Made by a program: the position numbers and the translations under genes. The notes below the pieces were generated by a model. The model saw only the letters and a program-made list of their open reading frames with translations, was not told the DNA's origin and did no database searches. A DNA stretch of 64,000 nt, from positions 423,762,429-423,826,428 of the forward strand of contig OY856187.1 of assembly GCA_963693315.1 (NCBI GenBank), in the 5' to 3' direction. Origin of the DNA: Diogma glabrata (lineage: Eukaryota > Arthropoda > Insecta > Diptera > Cylindrotomidae). The first letter of the stretch is position 1. Each line of letters opens with the position of its first letter. Below are positions 34,301 through 46,539 of the stretch, piece after piece.

Positions 34301-35088
34301 TAGCATAAATGAGTTATTTAAATATCTTACGAAATAGGATAAATGAGTTATTAAACTAAACAAACTCTGATAGTACCCATCTAAAGTGCTTGACGATACT
34401 CAAAGAAAGAGAAAAACTAATTTTATTTATCTGCTCCAAAGAATATGCTAACTCCTATCAAAAACAAATATTGCATTAGTCTAAAATGCTACTTCGGATG
34501 TATCATTACATAATGATATAATATAACCTTAATCTTTGTAGGATTTTATTTAAAAGTCGTCATTCTAGTAGTCATGTTCAGTATGTCTACAGTAAAAAAT
34601 CTTCTCGAGCTGTGTCTCTGACCTCTGTCATTACATTTCATTCATGCATAGCAAAACTACACGCGCTATGGATTCAATTACTTTCAAGTTCAACCGAACA
34701 AAATAAAGAAACTGGTTCTCATCCATCTTTTCAGGATTGTTGTTGTTTCAGGAAGGAATTTTATTCTAGTATAACATTGGATTTCAAATATTGATAGATA
34801 AATTTGCTTAATTCCACATTGCAAATTTCAATAGTAACCTCGGTTTGAAAAACCATTATAAAGACGGTTATCTGTCAGTTCAGTGGTCAGTACTTTACCG
34901 CAGAAATGATGCAAAAATCAAAACTCACGTGAATTTTGGTTTACTCTTTAAAAATTACAAAATTTTAGTCGTAATAAGCAAGAAAAAATGTCTGTCAATG
35001 AACTTTTTTTAATGTTATATTAGGCACATTTACAGTTAAATAATAAATTACCGTCTCTGTATATGTATGTGCTATCATCAGCGTGTGC
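31326..35088. other. Long AT-rich stretch without genes
   Basis: No coding similarity found in any frame. Minor structures: an inverted repeat aatatgaga...tctcatatt at about 33,135-33,181 and an exact 20-bp tandem duplication (tatttgtacatatgtattgc) at 33,842-33,881. Confidence 0.45.
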
Positions 35089-35093
35089 TATCA

Positions 35094-35532
35094 TCCGGGT
35101 AGGAGTTGCCAATATTAAACAACGAACCAATCTCGGGCCCATATTGGCGAGCCAAGCATTGGCTAGATAACTTTGGTTTCAGTCTAAGCCAGTTGTAAAT
35201 GCCTAGACTGAACCAAGATTCAGTTTAGTTTATTACGCGTTATTGACCTGTCTACTAATGGATTTTAAACATGTGCAAGCCATATTTTATTTTTATATAC
35301 TCTTTCCAAAACCACTTTTCACACATTTAAAGGTGGTTTAGTGAAAAATTGGTTTGGTAGACCTGGCCCGAGACTTATTTGCCAGAATTGGCCCAAGCCT
35401 GGTTTGCCAGACTTGGCCCCAGGACATCAGTCAAAACTTGGTCCAAGATTGGGCCGTTTGAAAATGTTAGGCTTGGCCCAATCCCTAAAAGCTGTGGTGC
35501 CGGCTTGGCCCCTTAGCCCTTTCTTACCCGGG
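35094..35532. repeat. MITE family M, copy 2, with 5-bp TSD
   Basis: Ends tccgggtagga and tcttacccggg are inverted. The word tatca lies immediately outside each end (35089-35093, 35533-35537), consistent with a 5-bp target duplication. The proline/glycine-rich frame over it (near 35,341-35,559) only reflects ttggcccaag-type repeats. Confidence 0.7.
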
Positions 35533-35559
35533 TATCAGCAAAACTATGGATGGGATTGA

Positions 35560-36010
35560 CTGTTGAATCTAGCAAGTCATCGATAGATGAGAGGGAAAAA
35601 AAAAGGGTAAATGATAAAGTGGAACGTTGTGGAACACCAGCATTAGTTGAAAAGGTGTCTGATGAGACACCATGTAGGAATGTAGGATTATGCTGATGGC
35701 TTCCAGCTGCATGCCTACTACAAAAAGCATACTAGTTTAAATGCAATTGAGCTTAACTTTTGGATTAACGTTATAATAACTTGTTCTGTAACCATATAGG
35801 GACGGGACGAATGACTTGTGCAGTGTACTATCATCTGCAAAGATAGTTTAAAGAATATGTATTGAGTTTCACATTGAATCGAGCTCATTAGTATAAGAGA
35901 AGAGTTTCCAACCAGTTTAATAGCTCTCCTCTTTACAGAATCATGACAGTTTAAACTACTTAAGCATGTACCACCTCATATGTGAGAACAGTATTCCATA
36001 AAGGAACGTG
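35560..36010 (-). pseudogene. Two non-colinear Jockey-type LINE fragments
   Basis: Reading 5'-3' on the minus strand: first a C-terminal piece (SFMEYCSHI, then SVKRRAIKLVGNSSL, 36,005-35,870), then a more N-terminal RT piece (STNAGVPQRSTLS, 35,670-35,620). In an intact LINE the second precedes the first, so two fragments are juxtaposed. Confidence 0.55.
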
Positions 36011-37280
36011 AACTTACTTGTATATCAAAAGAAATTCTCCGCTATTAAAATAGTCTAGAAATTAGAAAATGCCTAGAAAACTTCGGTTACATTTGCAGCT
36101 GTTACCACTGTTTTTGTAGCTACCTATTATTTAGACTATTTATACTTAGCATTAGTATTTCTCTTATATTATATCACTTCCTATCTACTTTAAAATTTAG
36201 TCATTACAGAATCATTATAGAATTTACCCAATTATAAAACAAACGAACAAAGGAATTTTACTATTATTGTAATGTTTACTTTACTTTAAAATGTTTTAAC
36301 AATCTTTCCAGCTTAAATTTGTTTATTAATGTGTAATTCTTATTATGTATAAGTTATTTGAGTCGTTTGGTCAGAGAGTATACAAAAACCGCATACCTCG
36401 AAGTAAATATTTTACTGTAACTATATTTCGTTAATAATTATAAATTTAATCTTATTTGATTGAATCGTAGGCGGATTTCTTTTTAAATTAAACTTTAATT
36501 ATGTATGGATGAAATTTTTATGGTTTCAAAAATTCATTTTATCACAACGAACGAGACAACTCAGCAATCAAGAAAATCATATGCAATTAGCCAATGATTA
36601 GTTTATTTAGAGTAAAAATTCAATATATGTACTTGTCATGCACATATTGGTGTTTGAACGAATATATCGAGCGAGGCATAATCATCAAATTTACAATACT
36701 ATGGCAGTATTTAACCATACATCACCCTTTCACAAGACAAAATATTACTATAAATATGACAACACTGATCGATTTTTTTGTTGGATTTTATTAACATAAA
36801 AATTAATTTACTTAAACCAATCACAATATAACAACAACAAAAAACTATTTTGATTAAAGTAAAATTAAAAAAAAAAACTATTAATAATACAAAATAACTA
36901 ACAAAAACAATGTATTTTAGAAATCTTAAATGGAATTTTTTTTATTTATTTATAATCTTTATAAATAAAATTTACAATAAAATAATAAGAAGAAAACTAG
37001 CAACGAAAGAAATATATATATATATAAATTTAAAGACAAAAATAAAATCACGTTTCAACAGAAATTAAAACAAATAAGTTCAGGGATGGGATGGATATTT
37101 TTAGTTTTAATTTAAAAAAAAACAATCTTAGTAATAATATTGAAGGCTAATGATTGATTTTTTAATATATTAACATAACAGGATGTTTAATTGTTGAAGT
37201 ATATTTATGCGATTTGTCTCGTATTTTTATTTATGCTGATATCATTTGGTCAATTTAAGTTATCAAAATTTTTTATTTTG
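36011..37280. other. AT-rich intergenic DNA
   Basis: Nothing recognisable; a short (ta)n run sits at about 37,012-37,026. Confidence 0.45.
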
Positions 37281-40090
37281 TTCTACGGGAGCGGTGAAAT
37301 GAGAGGCTTTTCAAGATGGACGGATCTACGCCCCAGAAGCACTCGAAAGAAATTTCGACCAATGACCATCACAACAATTTCGACGAAAAGTGCAATCTCC
37401 GGCATTCCGCTTTTTGGTTAAGGTATAGGTAAATAGCTGTCACTGGCCTCACTGCTTCAGAAGAATAATGGCCGACATCGAAACTAATCCAGGACCAACA
37501 GCAAAAATATGACACTGCTGTATGTAAACAAATTATATACACACCGCCTATATACATACAATCAAAGGAGCAAAAATGTTATAGCACCCTTCTGCCAGTT
37601 ATCTAGTTAACCGTCCAACATAAGCACGCAGCAAAACTCATTGCGTATGAACACACATCCGGATACTCCAAGTGATGTGAAAGTGATGCAACTTAACTGT
37701 AATGGTCTAACAAATAAGTTAGACGATATAATAAACTTTATGTGCAATAATGATATTCTAGCGACGGTTCTTCAAGAAACCAAATTAAATAATAAGCCAA
37801 AAATTAGTGATAATATTAGTAATTATAAAATTATAAGACTGGATAGAAACAAGGACAAAGGTGGTAGCCTTGCCTTTATCATACATAAAAGCGTTATCTA
37901 CCCTACCAACAGTATATAATACACATCTGGAACAATTAGGCATTATAATAAAGTTCGGTAAAACAGAGATAATATTAGTCAATATATATATACCACCAGT
38001 AAGCAGCTGTGATACAGGATACGTACCAAATATCCAACATCTATTTTATAACAACGACTGTCTTATACTCGATGATGTGAACGCACACCCTGGTCTATGG
38101 CACTCTCACCTGAACATCGATGCACGAGGTGAAAATATTGCTGACCAAATCGATGGCTCCAACTTTGGAGTCCTCAATGAACCACAACCGAGCAGAGCAA
38201 CAAGCAACTCGTATTCATCCAGTAAAAACCAGTATCCAGATCCAGTAAAAACCTATGGAAAGTTATAAAGGGGTTAACCCATCCTCGAAAACCGAAAAGT
38301 AATTGTATGATCTCCTTCAATGATATTCCTATAGATAATTCTAGGAAGTGCGCCTCCACTTTAAGTCATAGTTTACAGAAAAGCTAAGTAAACATGAGAA
38401 GGAGTCTAGATCAGTTCTCAGACACTTCTGAAAACTCAAAGATGACAGCGAATATCAATTACACAGATATATAGAGGTTGAAAAGGCAATTAGAACAATA
38501 AAACCATTCATTACAAGCAATTGGACCCGACGTCATATCGGCTGTCATGCTTAAACACATTGAACCTAAGGGAGTGAATTACCTCACAACAATACTAAAT
38601 ACATCACTAAATACTCTCCAGATACGCAATGTTTGGAAAACAGGTAAAATTAGCCCCTATTCAAAAACCCAGAAAACCCGAAGAACAAGGAAAGTCATAC
38701 AGGCCGATCTCCATTCTTTCATCTATCGCAAAACTGATTGAAACGCTTCTGCTACCTCGCTACCCTCGATTGAAACGCTTCTGCAAGCTCCTGCATTCTA
38801 GCTCCACATCAACATGGCTTCCGGAAAGCACACAGCACACTACCGCCCTTCACAACATTCAAAATCAAATCAGCGATGGTCTAAATCAAAAACAGTCATG
38901 TGCAAGAACAATCTTAGTTGCTCTTGAGTCTTGATCTATCTAAAGCGTTTGACACAGTGTTGCATGCAACGACATTCTAAATACAAACTTGCCAGATATA
39001 AAAAAGCGCTGGTTGTGTAACTATTTGAGAGGCCGTCAAACATATGTAGAGTTCAGAAACTGCAAATCTAAAATGAGAACACTAAGAAAAGGTGTACCAC
39101 AAGGAGGAGTTCTTTCATCATCACTTTTCAATTTCTACCTAAGCAGTCTACCTACAGCTACACCACCAGAAGGTATAACAATCATATAATATGCAGACGA
39201 TTGTACGGTCCTTGTCATACAGGAAACAATCTAGAACAACTCACAAATGCACTGAACGAATACCTTAACTCCCTGCATGAATGGTTTAGTAACAGAAAAC
39301 TGATACTATCATCTGAAAAGTCAACTACTACACTTTTCACCTCTTGGACGAAGGAAGTGAATCCAAAATTAAACATCCGCATTAACAACGTGCTCCTTCC
39401 TACAGTCAAAAATCCGACATTACTGGGAGTAACATTCGACCCACTACTCAAGTTCAATGCTCATGCACAACAGGTGAACTCAAGGATGAAAAGAAGAAAC
39501 AATGCACTAAAAGTGCTAGCTGGAAGTTCATGGGGCAAGGACCAAAACACAATTATCACAACATACAAAGCTATTGGCAGACCTATTCTAAACTACGTAG
39601 CACCCATATGGACACCTCAAGTTTCTGACACGCACTGAAAGAAGATGCAAACTACACAAAACACAGCTCTGAGAACCGCTACTGGATGTCACCTTATGGC
39701 TTATAGAGACTACCTACATAAAGAATGTAATATTTTACCGGTCCGTGAACACAATGAAATGCAACAGGGAGCAACATCCATGCAATGGCCTCACCACCTA
39801 GAGCCATACGGAAAACTGTTAAGCTCTTCCAAACTGCAGTTAGAGAGGGTTCAGACAACAAAAACATCTCAACTCATCAACTGCATGAATAGAATTGACC
39901 ACCAAATTATTGACAAATGTCCCGCATGTGAAGGCACACCACAAGATGTTGCCAACCTATTTGCATGTCCAAAGAATGCGACGGACCTGACGAAGAAAGA
40001 TCTGTGGTACCGCCCTATGGCTGTGTCAGAGTTTCTGAAACAAGACACGGAATCGAACGAGTAGCACTTAATCAACGTCGCAACAACAAC
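37281..40090 (+). pseudogene. LINE copy B (same family as A), with 5' region and 2A-like motif
   Basis: Begins with a 5' region absent from copy A (MDGSTPQKHSKEIS frame near 37,316; DIETNPGP at 37474-37497), then endonuclease ([27 protein letters not shown], 37,680-37,800; LWHSHLNIDARGEN near 38,100), an internal deletion at about 38,215 that removes the endonuclease C-terminus, reverse transcriptase (ILSSIAKLIETLLLPR, KGVPQGGVLSSSLF, YADDCTV near 39,190, [19 protein letters not shown]) and the C-terminal [18 protein letters not shown] with LWYRPMAVSEFL. It ends in a gcaacaacaacaac tail. Many stops and frameshifts. Confidence 0.88.
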
Positions 40091-40402
40091 AACTTGAAAT
40101 TAGAGGTGGAAGAATAGTAAGTCATGGCGGATATCTACTCACATCTGACCTGAACTACACCGTTCAAGCATCAAGGTTCGACCAACTGATAACACCAAAT
40201 CGAAAAGATATACTCATGGTTTAGAGTGTTATCACTAGATATTGTCTTAACATGCGAATTGCGAGTAGATATTTCCTCTCATGATTACTGTCGTCGTAGT
40301 TATATAACGAGGAGATGGTGGAAACGGTCCTCCGCCTACTTTTCTCGTGGTATGGTTCAACCCAGACTCAAATACATTGTCGCCTAAACGATCTGACGAA
40401 CC
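40091..40402. other. No recognisable feature
   Basis: Follows the tail of LINE B. Base composition is less AT-rich than the surroundings, but no frame or repeat was identified. Confidence 0.35.
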
Positions 40403-40702
40403 TTAGCCCGTTCGAACCTCCCAACCGTTATTGTTAAGGCCTTTGTTAATTGTAAAATACTGATTTAAAATGCAACAATGGCAGCATGGCTGGCAATTTG
40501 CACATGCGTCATGCTCATTTAGTAAAAGATCTGGTAATGTCCTATTTCTTTGCAATCTTTCAAAAAATGGTTTACTAACTAACGCCAAATATAATAGTTG
40601 ATGTTTAATAATTTGTTTCTTTCTAGATGTCCACGTATTGTCTTTTACCAGCTTACTGACACAAGCATTGTTCAAAACAATACCAAACGAGGAAACAGAA
40701 CT
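40403..40702 (-). CDS. Unidentified Cys-rich open frame, possible exon
   Basis: About 98 open codons follow an acceptor-like TTTATTTTTAG (minus strand, near 40,703) and read SVSSFGIVLNNACVSKLVKD through a basic helix-like part to CANCQPCCHCC and a stop at 40403. The Cys cluster has six Cys in eleven residues. I do not recognise a family, there is no ATG at the start, and no donor site follows, so it would have to be a terminal exon. It could equally be a fragment of a mobile element or chance. Confidence 0.2.
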   Translation of the reverse strand, partial: SSVSSFGIVLNNACVSKLVKDNTWTSRKKQIIKHQLLYLALVSKPFFERLQRNRTLPDLLLNEHDACANCQPCCHCCILNQYFTINKGLNNNGWEVRTG

Positions 40703-40720
40703 AAAAATAAAATTTATTAT

Positions 40721-43700
40721 ATCTATTTTAATTTAATAAGTTAATGACTTACACAATTTATTTTAATTTTTTTTTATTAAATCAAATCATCTTTCGAAAT
40801 AATTTTTTTCACTATTATTACAATATCCATTTTTTAATACGCGAATTGGTATAACGAAAATATATGTATATAGAATTTTTTTATTTTAAATTTTAATTTA
40901 TCACGATTTTTTTTGCTATTATTATTATGTTCCTGTTATTCAATTTTATTATTTTATTTATTTATTTATATTAATTTTATAATAACAACAAAATTAATTT
41001 CCATTTAAGAAAAAAAATTAGAAGACAAAAAGTGTTTCTTGAATTGTTCAAAGATTATGATTATGATAAAATTCTAAAAACGAATGTTACTACAATTTTT
41101 AGAGTTAATTTCAATAAACTTTGATTTCATTGTTGACAGTTAATGGAAGTCTGTATGAGATTCTTCGAATGCTAAGAGGTCACTGACATTTTTTATTTTT
41201 CTATTTAATAGTTATTTTTTATATATTGCAAAGTGGAAATATAGTGAATGGAGTTTGGTTTGTTGACTTTTAATAGACAAAATGGACGAAGAGGCATTAA
41301 GAATATTTATTAAATAACTATTTGTTAAGAAATGAAAATGAATACACAAGTAATAAGCTATTTCAATTCACAAAATGTAGTTGTGTTCTAGTAACGATCC
41401 TACCCTGGGAATGGCATACAAAAGGGTTATATTTATATGAAAGGTCATTAACTGGTCTGTGAAAAAACGCGACTCCTTACAAAATACTGATCATAATGAA
41501 AATAAAATGGAATGATGTTAGCTTCAAGTAGAAATCAAGCCACTGTGGAGATTTGGCGATGGTGAATTTTAAAACATCTATACGGCTATGATATGGTGAA
41601 GAAAGAATTATCGCTCACTGATCGCCAGGACATCAAAACTACTTTTTATATCATTTCTTCTAGGTTCCATATAAAATACAGCAGAAAAGAGAGCAGAAAA
41701 GTACAGTGAGCTCGATTATAAATTACATTATTTCTATTAAACAAATTATGAAGACGCTATGAAGTTTGAACGAAATTATAGTTGTGCAAATCTGATAATT
41801 GCAGTTAGTGTTACACCCATTGGCCTCAAGCAATTCAATGATTAACGTGGTGCATATAATGCTGCTAAGTTCTGAAGCCATTAAGCGCTTTTAATACCCA
41901 TCAGCGCTTATGACAACCTCATATTGTACCCACAAAAATGGTCAGTATAAAAGGTACACCACAGCTCTCGAAAAAAACGCACCAATAAACGATCTACAAT
42001 TCAAAACGGACAAGAGTAGCGAGCCGTAACTAACGTTCTCTGAATATTTTTGATAATCCGCAAGTTATACTTAACTGGTGTACAGACAAAAAATTGATGT
42101 CAACGATTTTCAGTAATAACTTTTGGTTATTTATTTAGTGGCGATTCCTGTTGTAGAGATCAATAAACTTAAAAGAATGAAAAAAGAATTATTCATCTAC
42201 AGTTTGCTAACTACAAGACTCAATTTATTTCGTTCGACATTTTCATTATCCATTCAGAAGAAAAATACCGGAAGAGTTTAAATTTCCTAAATATACACTA
42301 AAAGAAAAAAATTGATCTTTCAGTCGGCACAGTGATTATGCGATTCGGTTGTTGTGTGTTCAGTAATACTAATCAGTTTGCTTGTTGCGTCTTCAAATTT
42401 GGTATTTGAAGATAAGACAAACAAATTTGAGGTCATTGTGACAGAAAATATTCGGTTAGCACAAAGTGGTTGTAGTCACCGATTTTTTTTTTCTTTCAGT
42501 GGATGCTAGGCTTTACAAAATCAGTTTTTCATCAAATCCTTCTTTCACGATACGATTGGGAAAGAACCTGCTTTTGTTTAACTTCTGTATTTGTATGTGG
42601 ATTTTTTTTAGCAGATTACGTGCTTTGTGTAATCTAGGAGCAGGATTCATATTCAAAAATAATAAAAGAAAACGTTTTCACATAACATTTTTTCAATCAT
42701 TTTCTTACACATGACAAGATTTCATCGTTTTCTTCAAATACCATAACATCTAAACAATAAACAACGATTTTCCACGAACAACGCCCTATGTTACAACATA
42801 TATATATAAATTTTTTTCAAATCCACAAAATCTCCATACTTCTTTCTTTCTTAAAGAAACAAAATAAAATGTATGTCTCGTTATTATTTTATCAATATTT
42901 TTTTATACAACATTAGAATTTATTAATCTAAAAAAAATTATACGTATATTTTATTTATAACAGAAATTCAAAATGGAAACAAATAAAATAATAATAATTT
43001 GCTGACGATATCTATTTATTTAATAAAAATATATAAATATACTTTTTTTGATAGTTAAGTACGTCATCAGGTTAAACAATTTATTTCCATATTTTTTTTC
43101 CTCAAAAACAAAACTTTTAATAATCAGAGTATGTACTATGTAGTATATAAGTACAAACAACAACGAACCAAAAAATTAGTCACTAAAATTTGTATTTATT
43201 TTTAGAATTAAATCTCATGATTTTATTTAAATTAAATTTAGTTTATGTGTCGCAAAATTGATACATATTTTTTTGCTATTATTTTGCAAACGCGATTTTA
43301 TTCTTTTGTGTTAGTGTTATGTATACTATATATGTATAAAAAGCTTTCCCTGGTAAGCTAGCTAGTTGCTATCTTTCATTTTTTTACTATATACTTTTAT
43401 ATATTCGTATCTATTAAGGTTATTGTATTTTTTAAAACTTTTGTTTTGGGTAAAAAACGAAAGAAATACAGTTGAAAATTGATTCAAGCATCGCGGATTT
43501 ATTTTGTAGCCTTGAAGAAGAAATCATGACGTAAAAATATTATTTAGAGTTAGATGATTAGTAAAACATTGAAAAACAAGAATTAATCAAAAAATATACG
43601 AGGAGTTGGATTCTTATCTTTAATCTAATTCATCCCCTTTGCTTCTTGACATTCATTAATTAATTTAGAAGCCATATACGTCACTAATTTCTATTAATTT

Positions 43701-44143
43701 AAATATTTGTACATAAAGAAGGTAATGGGTAAACGAAAGCATATTATTGAATATCGATTTATCGATGTTAAATATTTAATGATATAAAATGAATTCAATA
43801 ATTTCAAAGTTCAAATAAAATTTTAAGGTTTTGTTATTCAGAACGAAATTTGCTATTACGACATTTTAATTTACATATTGTTTTATTAAAGTTTTAGTAT
43901 GTTACTGTTTTGTTATAATTAATCGAATTTATGCATTTCTGTAAAATTTCGGTATTAATGTTACATCATCGCAATCGGTGAGTTGTCATTTTTGAGATTA
44001 TAAATAATTTAGATTTATGAAGTAGATAAAGTGATAAATGAGTTTTGAATTGAAATTGGAATTTGAACTTATTCAATATAAAGAATCAACAAAAACTAAT
44101 AATCTTTATACTTTTTCAATGTACATAATAAAATGTTACTTAC
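40721..44143. other. AT-rich stretch without recognised genes
   Basis: Only short frames of biased composition are present. No transposon protein similarity was noticed. Confidence 0.45.
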
Positions 44144-44222
44144 ATGATACTTTGAATTTAACAAATCAATAACATGCACATATACATAATCTAGTGACGA
44201 CAACATGGTGGTGATCACTTAC
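44144..44222 (-). CDS. Candidate upstream Tlk micro-exon with its own start codon
   Basis: The minus strand reads a run of T residues, ATAG acceptor, 16 bases ending TCACCACC, then ATG and 21 open codons (MLSSLDYVYVHV..., ending SKYH at 44144), followed by donor GTAAGTAAC. The context around ATG is a strong Kozak match. The exon ends in phase 0, and Tlk exon 1 (20922) begins in phase 0 directly behind an acceptor, so the two would splice in frame to give a 21-residue N-terminal extension. The distance is 23 kb. No homolog is known to me, so it could be chance or belong to another transcript. Confidence 0.3.
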
Positions 44223-45124
44223 CTATAAAAAAAAATATCAATTAAATTTAATGTAATATATATTCAAATTAACAAAAAAGTATTTACAAAATCCGGGAAG
44301 TAGAAAATTTTAAGTAAAAATTAAAGTCAAGTTTCATCAACTTTTTAGTCATACTGTGTTGAATTAAAAAAAAATTATCAAACAACAAAAAAGAACACGC
44401 AGTCAAACAAACTATGATTATAATTATTTGAAATAAAACTTGAATGTATCGAAATTTAATCAATAACTAAAAAGCAAATTTAATGCGCAAAAAAAAATTA
44501 TATTTACAAATTTCTAATTTTTTTCCTCCAAAATAATACATAAAATTTCCATAAATAATCTAACTTTATTGCTGGCTCTATAAGTTTAAGAAATACGTAC
44601 AATGACAAGCTATACATATACTCATACATAATAATCGCGAAAAATTTGTTACAAAAACAAATTTTTTTAAATTAATTCTATTTTAAAATTTAATTAAGAA
44701 AATGAAATACTTTCTATTTTTTTAAAAGATAAATATAAAATACACTACTACTTACTACCATAAGAAGGTAAGCACAATAATAGATTTCTATTTATATATT
44801 TTTTAAGAGAATAAAAATTAATTTATCTAAACGTACTGTTTTTTATTTCACAGTGAAAAAAAATTAAATTACTTAGTGATTGATTTGCCTAAACAATACA
44901 ACAACGTACATTCATGTACATTTTAAACGAAATAACAATTTAGACGAAAAAATAAATTGCAAGTTTAATTTAAAAAAAAATAATAAAAAACCGATCGATA
45001 GAAATAGTTTTTCAACTCATTTCTATTGTATGCATTTTGTTTTTCCAATTGTCGCTACTGTTGAGAAGATTTGTGTTTTTCCGAATGGAAAATTTGAAAA
45101 TTAAACGAAAATGTTATTGTAAGA
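44223..45124. other. AT-rich, no recognised feature
   Basis: Low-complexity A/T runs; the open frame at 44,880-45,104 is of AT-rich composition and has no recognisable homology. Confidence 0.4.
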
Positions 45125-45780
45125 AAAAAAAGTCTGGCAAGTGCGAATATAATTCGCTCGCTGAGGGTTCCGTGTATACTGTATATAATATTTGAGAAAA
45201 CAACAGTTTTTGTTAGCATAGTTCCACGTTGGGTTGCATTTTACCCAAAGCTGTATATGGTGGCTAAAGAAAGCTTCAATAACGCCAGCTTATAAATTAT
45301 TTATATTGGAAAATATATTATCAATTGTTGTAGCTTCAGCTGTTGTTGGTTCATGAATTTTTCTTTATAAATTTTTTTGTGGAAAATAGTTTGAGAGCAC
45401 GTTTCGAGGATTTTTATTGAAACTAACATTAAAGTCACCTATCACAATAGTTGGAGGAAGAAGTGTCGTCAAATTATTGCCAACAAGTGCATTGTTAACA
45501 CAGTCGAGTGATTTGTCTACTGAACATTGGGAAGATCGGTATACCAACAGGATTTGAACTTCAGCTAGTTGAATATTCACAATGACTGCCAGCAGAGCTA
45601 AAATCGAAATGATGGTGGCTACTATTTTTCTGCACTAGTGGTACTGTATCAGACCTAACGAAAAGAACAGATCCCCAACCTCGATTCAACAGTAGTTCAA
45701 CAGTTCAAAAATTTCAAAAATGTTTGTAATTAGTGATCAGCTTCACAGAGAACGTTTGCAACGCAACCATATTAAATGAT
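45125..45780 (-). pseudogene. Jockey/Daphne-like LINE relic: endonuclease scrap and 3' tail
   Basis: The minus strand has an endonuclease piece in two frames: GWGSVLFVRSDTV near 45,690, then VQILLVYRSS and PPTIVIGDFNVSFNKNP (45,560-45,400). GDFN is the conserved APE motif. Further 3', the sequence cacggaaccctcagcgagcg and cgcacttgccagac at 45,170-45,130 resembles a LINE 3' end that I recall from other insects. The reverse transcriptase between them is deleted. Confidence 0.5.
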
Positions 45781-46539
45781 AATCTATCGAATAGCAAACA
45801 GGTATGTTATCGTATAATTTTTCAACCTAACGCCTTTCGCCTGAAGTAGATTTCATCTGACTTGTTAAACTTTTTTGATCTAATCTGATCTTCTTTGTTC
45901 ATTTCTCAATATTTTACTATAATACACATTTCCTACAACGTAGCAAAATTAATCCTCCTCTACGATTATATTACGTGAATAGTCCTTCACAAAAACACAA
46001 TTTTAGAATTTTAATCAAATGAATCAAAAGCGGTGTTTACGAAAACTACAAAAAAATTGTTTTGGACTAGAAAAAAATTCACCTTTCATATGACACTCGA
46101 CATGATCAAAAATAATTTTTTTTCAAAATTTCCACTCTCAACCCCCTCAAAATAACATTTGAAATGATGAGCCGACCGCTATAGTTTTCATTCAATCTTT
46201 ACAACATTGCCCATGACCATGAATTTTTTGGTGCAGGAAAAACAACACTCGTTTTTGACAATATCTAAAAAATAAGCAGTCGAAAAATCAATGAAATTTT
46301 TTTTTAAATATTTTGATCTCCGATTTTTCTAAACCAAACTCGATTCCTTACAAAAAACTTTTGTTTTACTATCTCCTTATCTATGTTCATAAAATATAGA
46401 TGAAAACAAATATTTGAATTTTTTTTGTTATCAGTAGGCGTGGCAAAACACATTTAAAAACTGTAGCGGATGAATTCATACAAAGGATTTGGTGTTGTTT
46501 TTTGTTTTTATTTTACAGGATAAATTTGTGGCTTCCAAT

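Noticed and set aside
35341..35559. Pro/Gly-rich 72-codon frame
   Set aside because: Lies wholly in MITE copy 2 and reflects repeated ttggcccaag words; the other copies do not keep it open.
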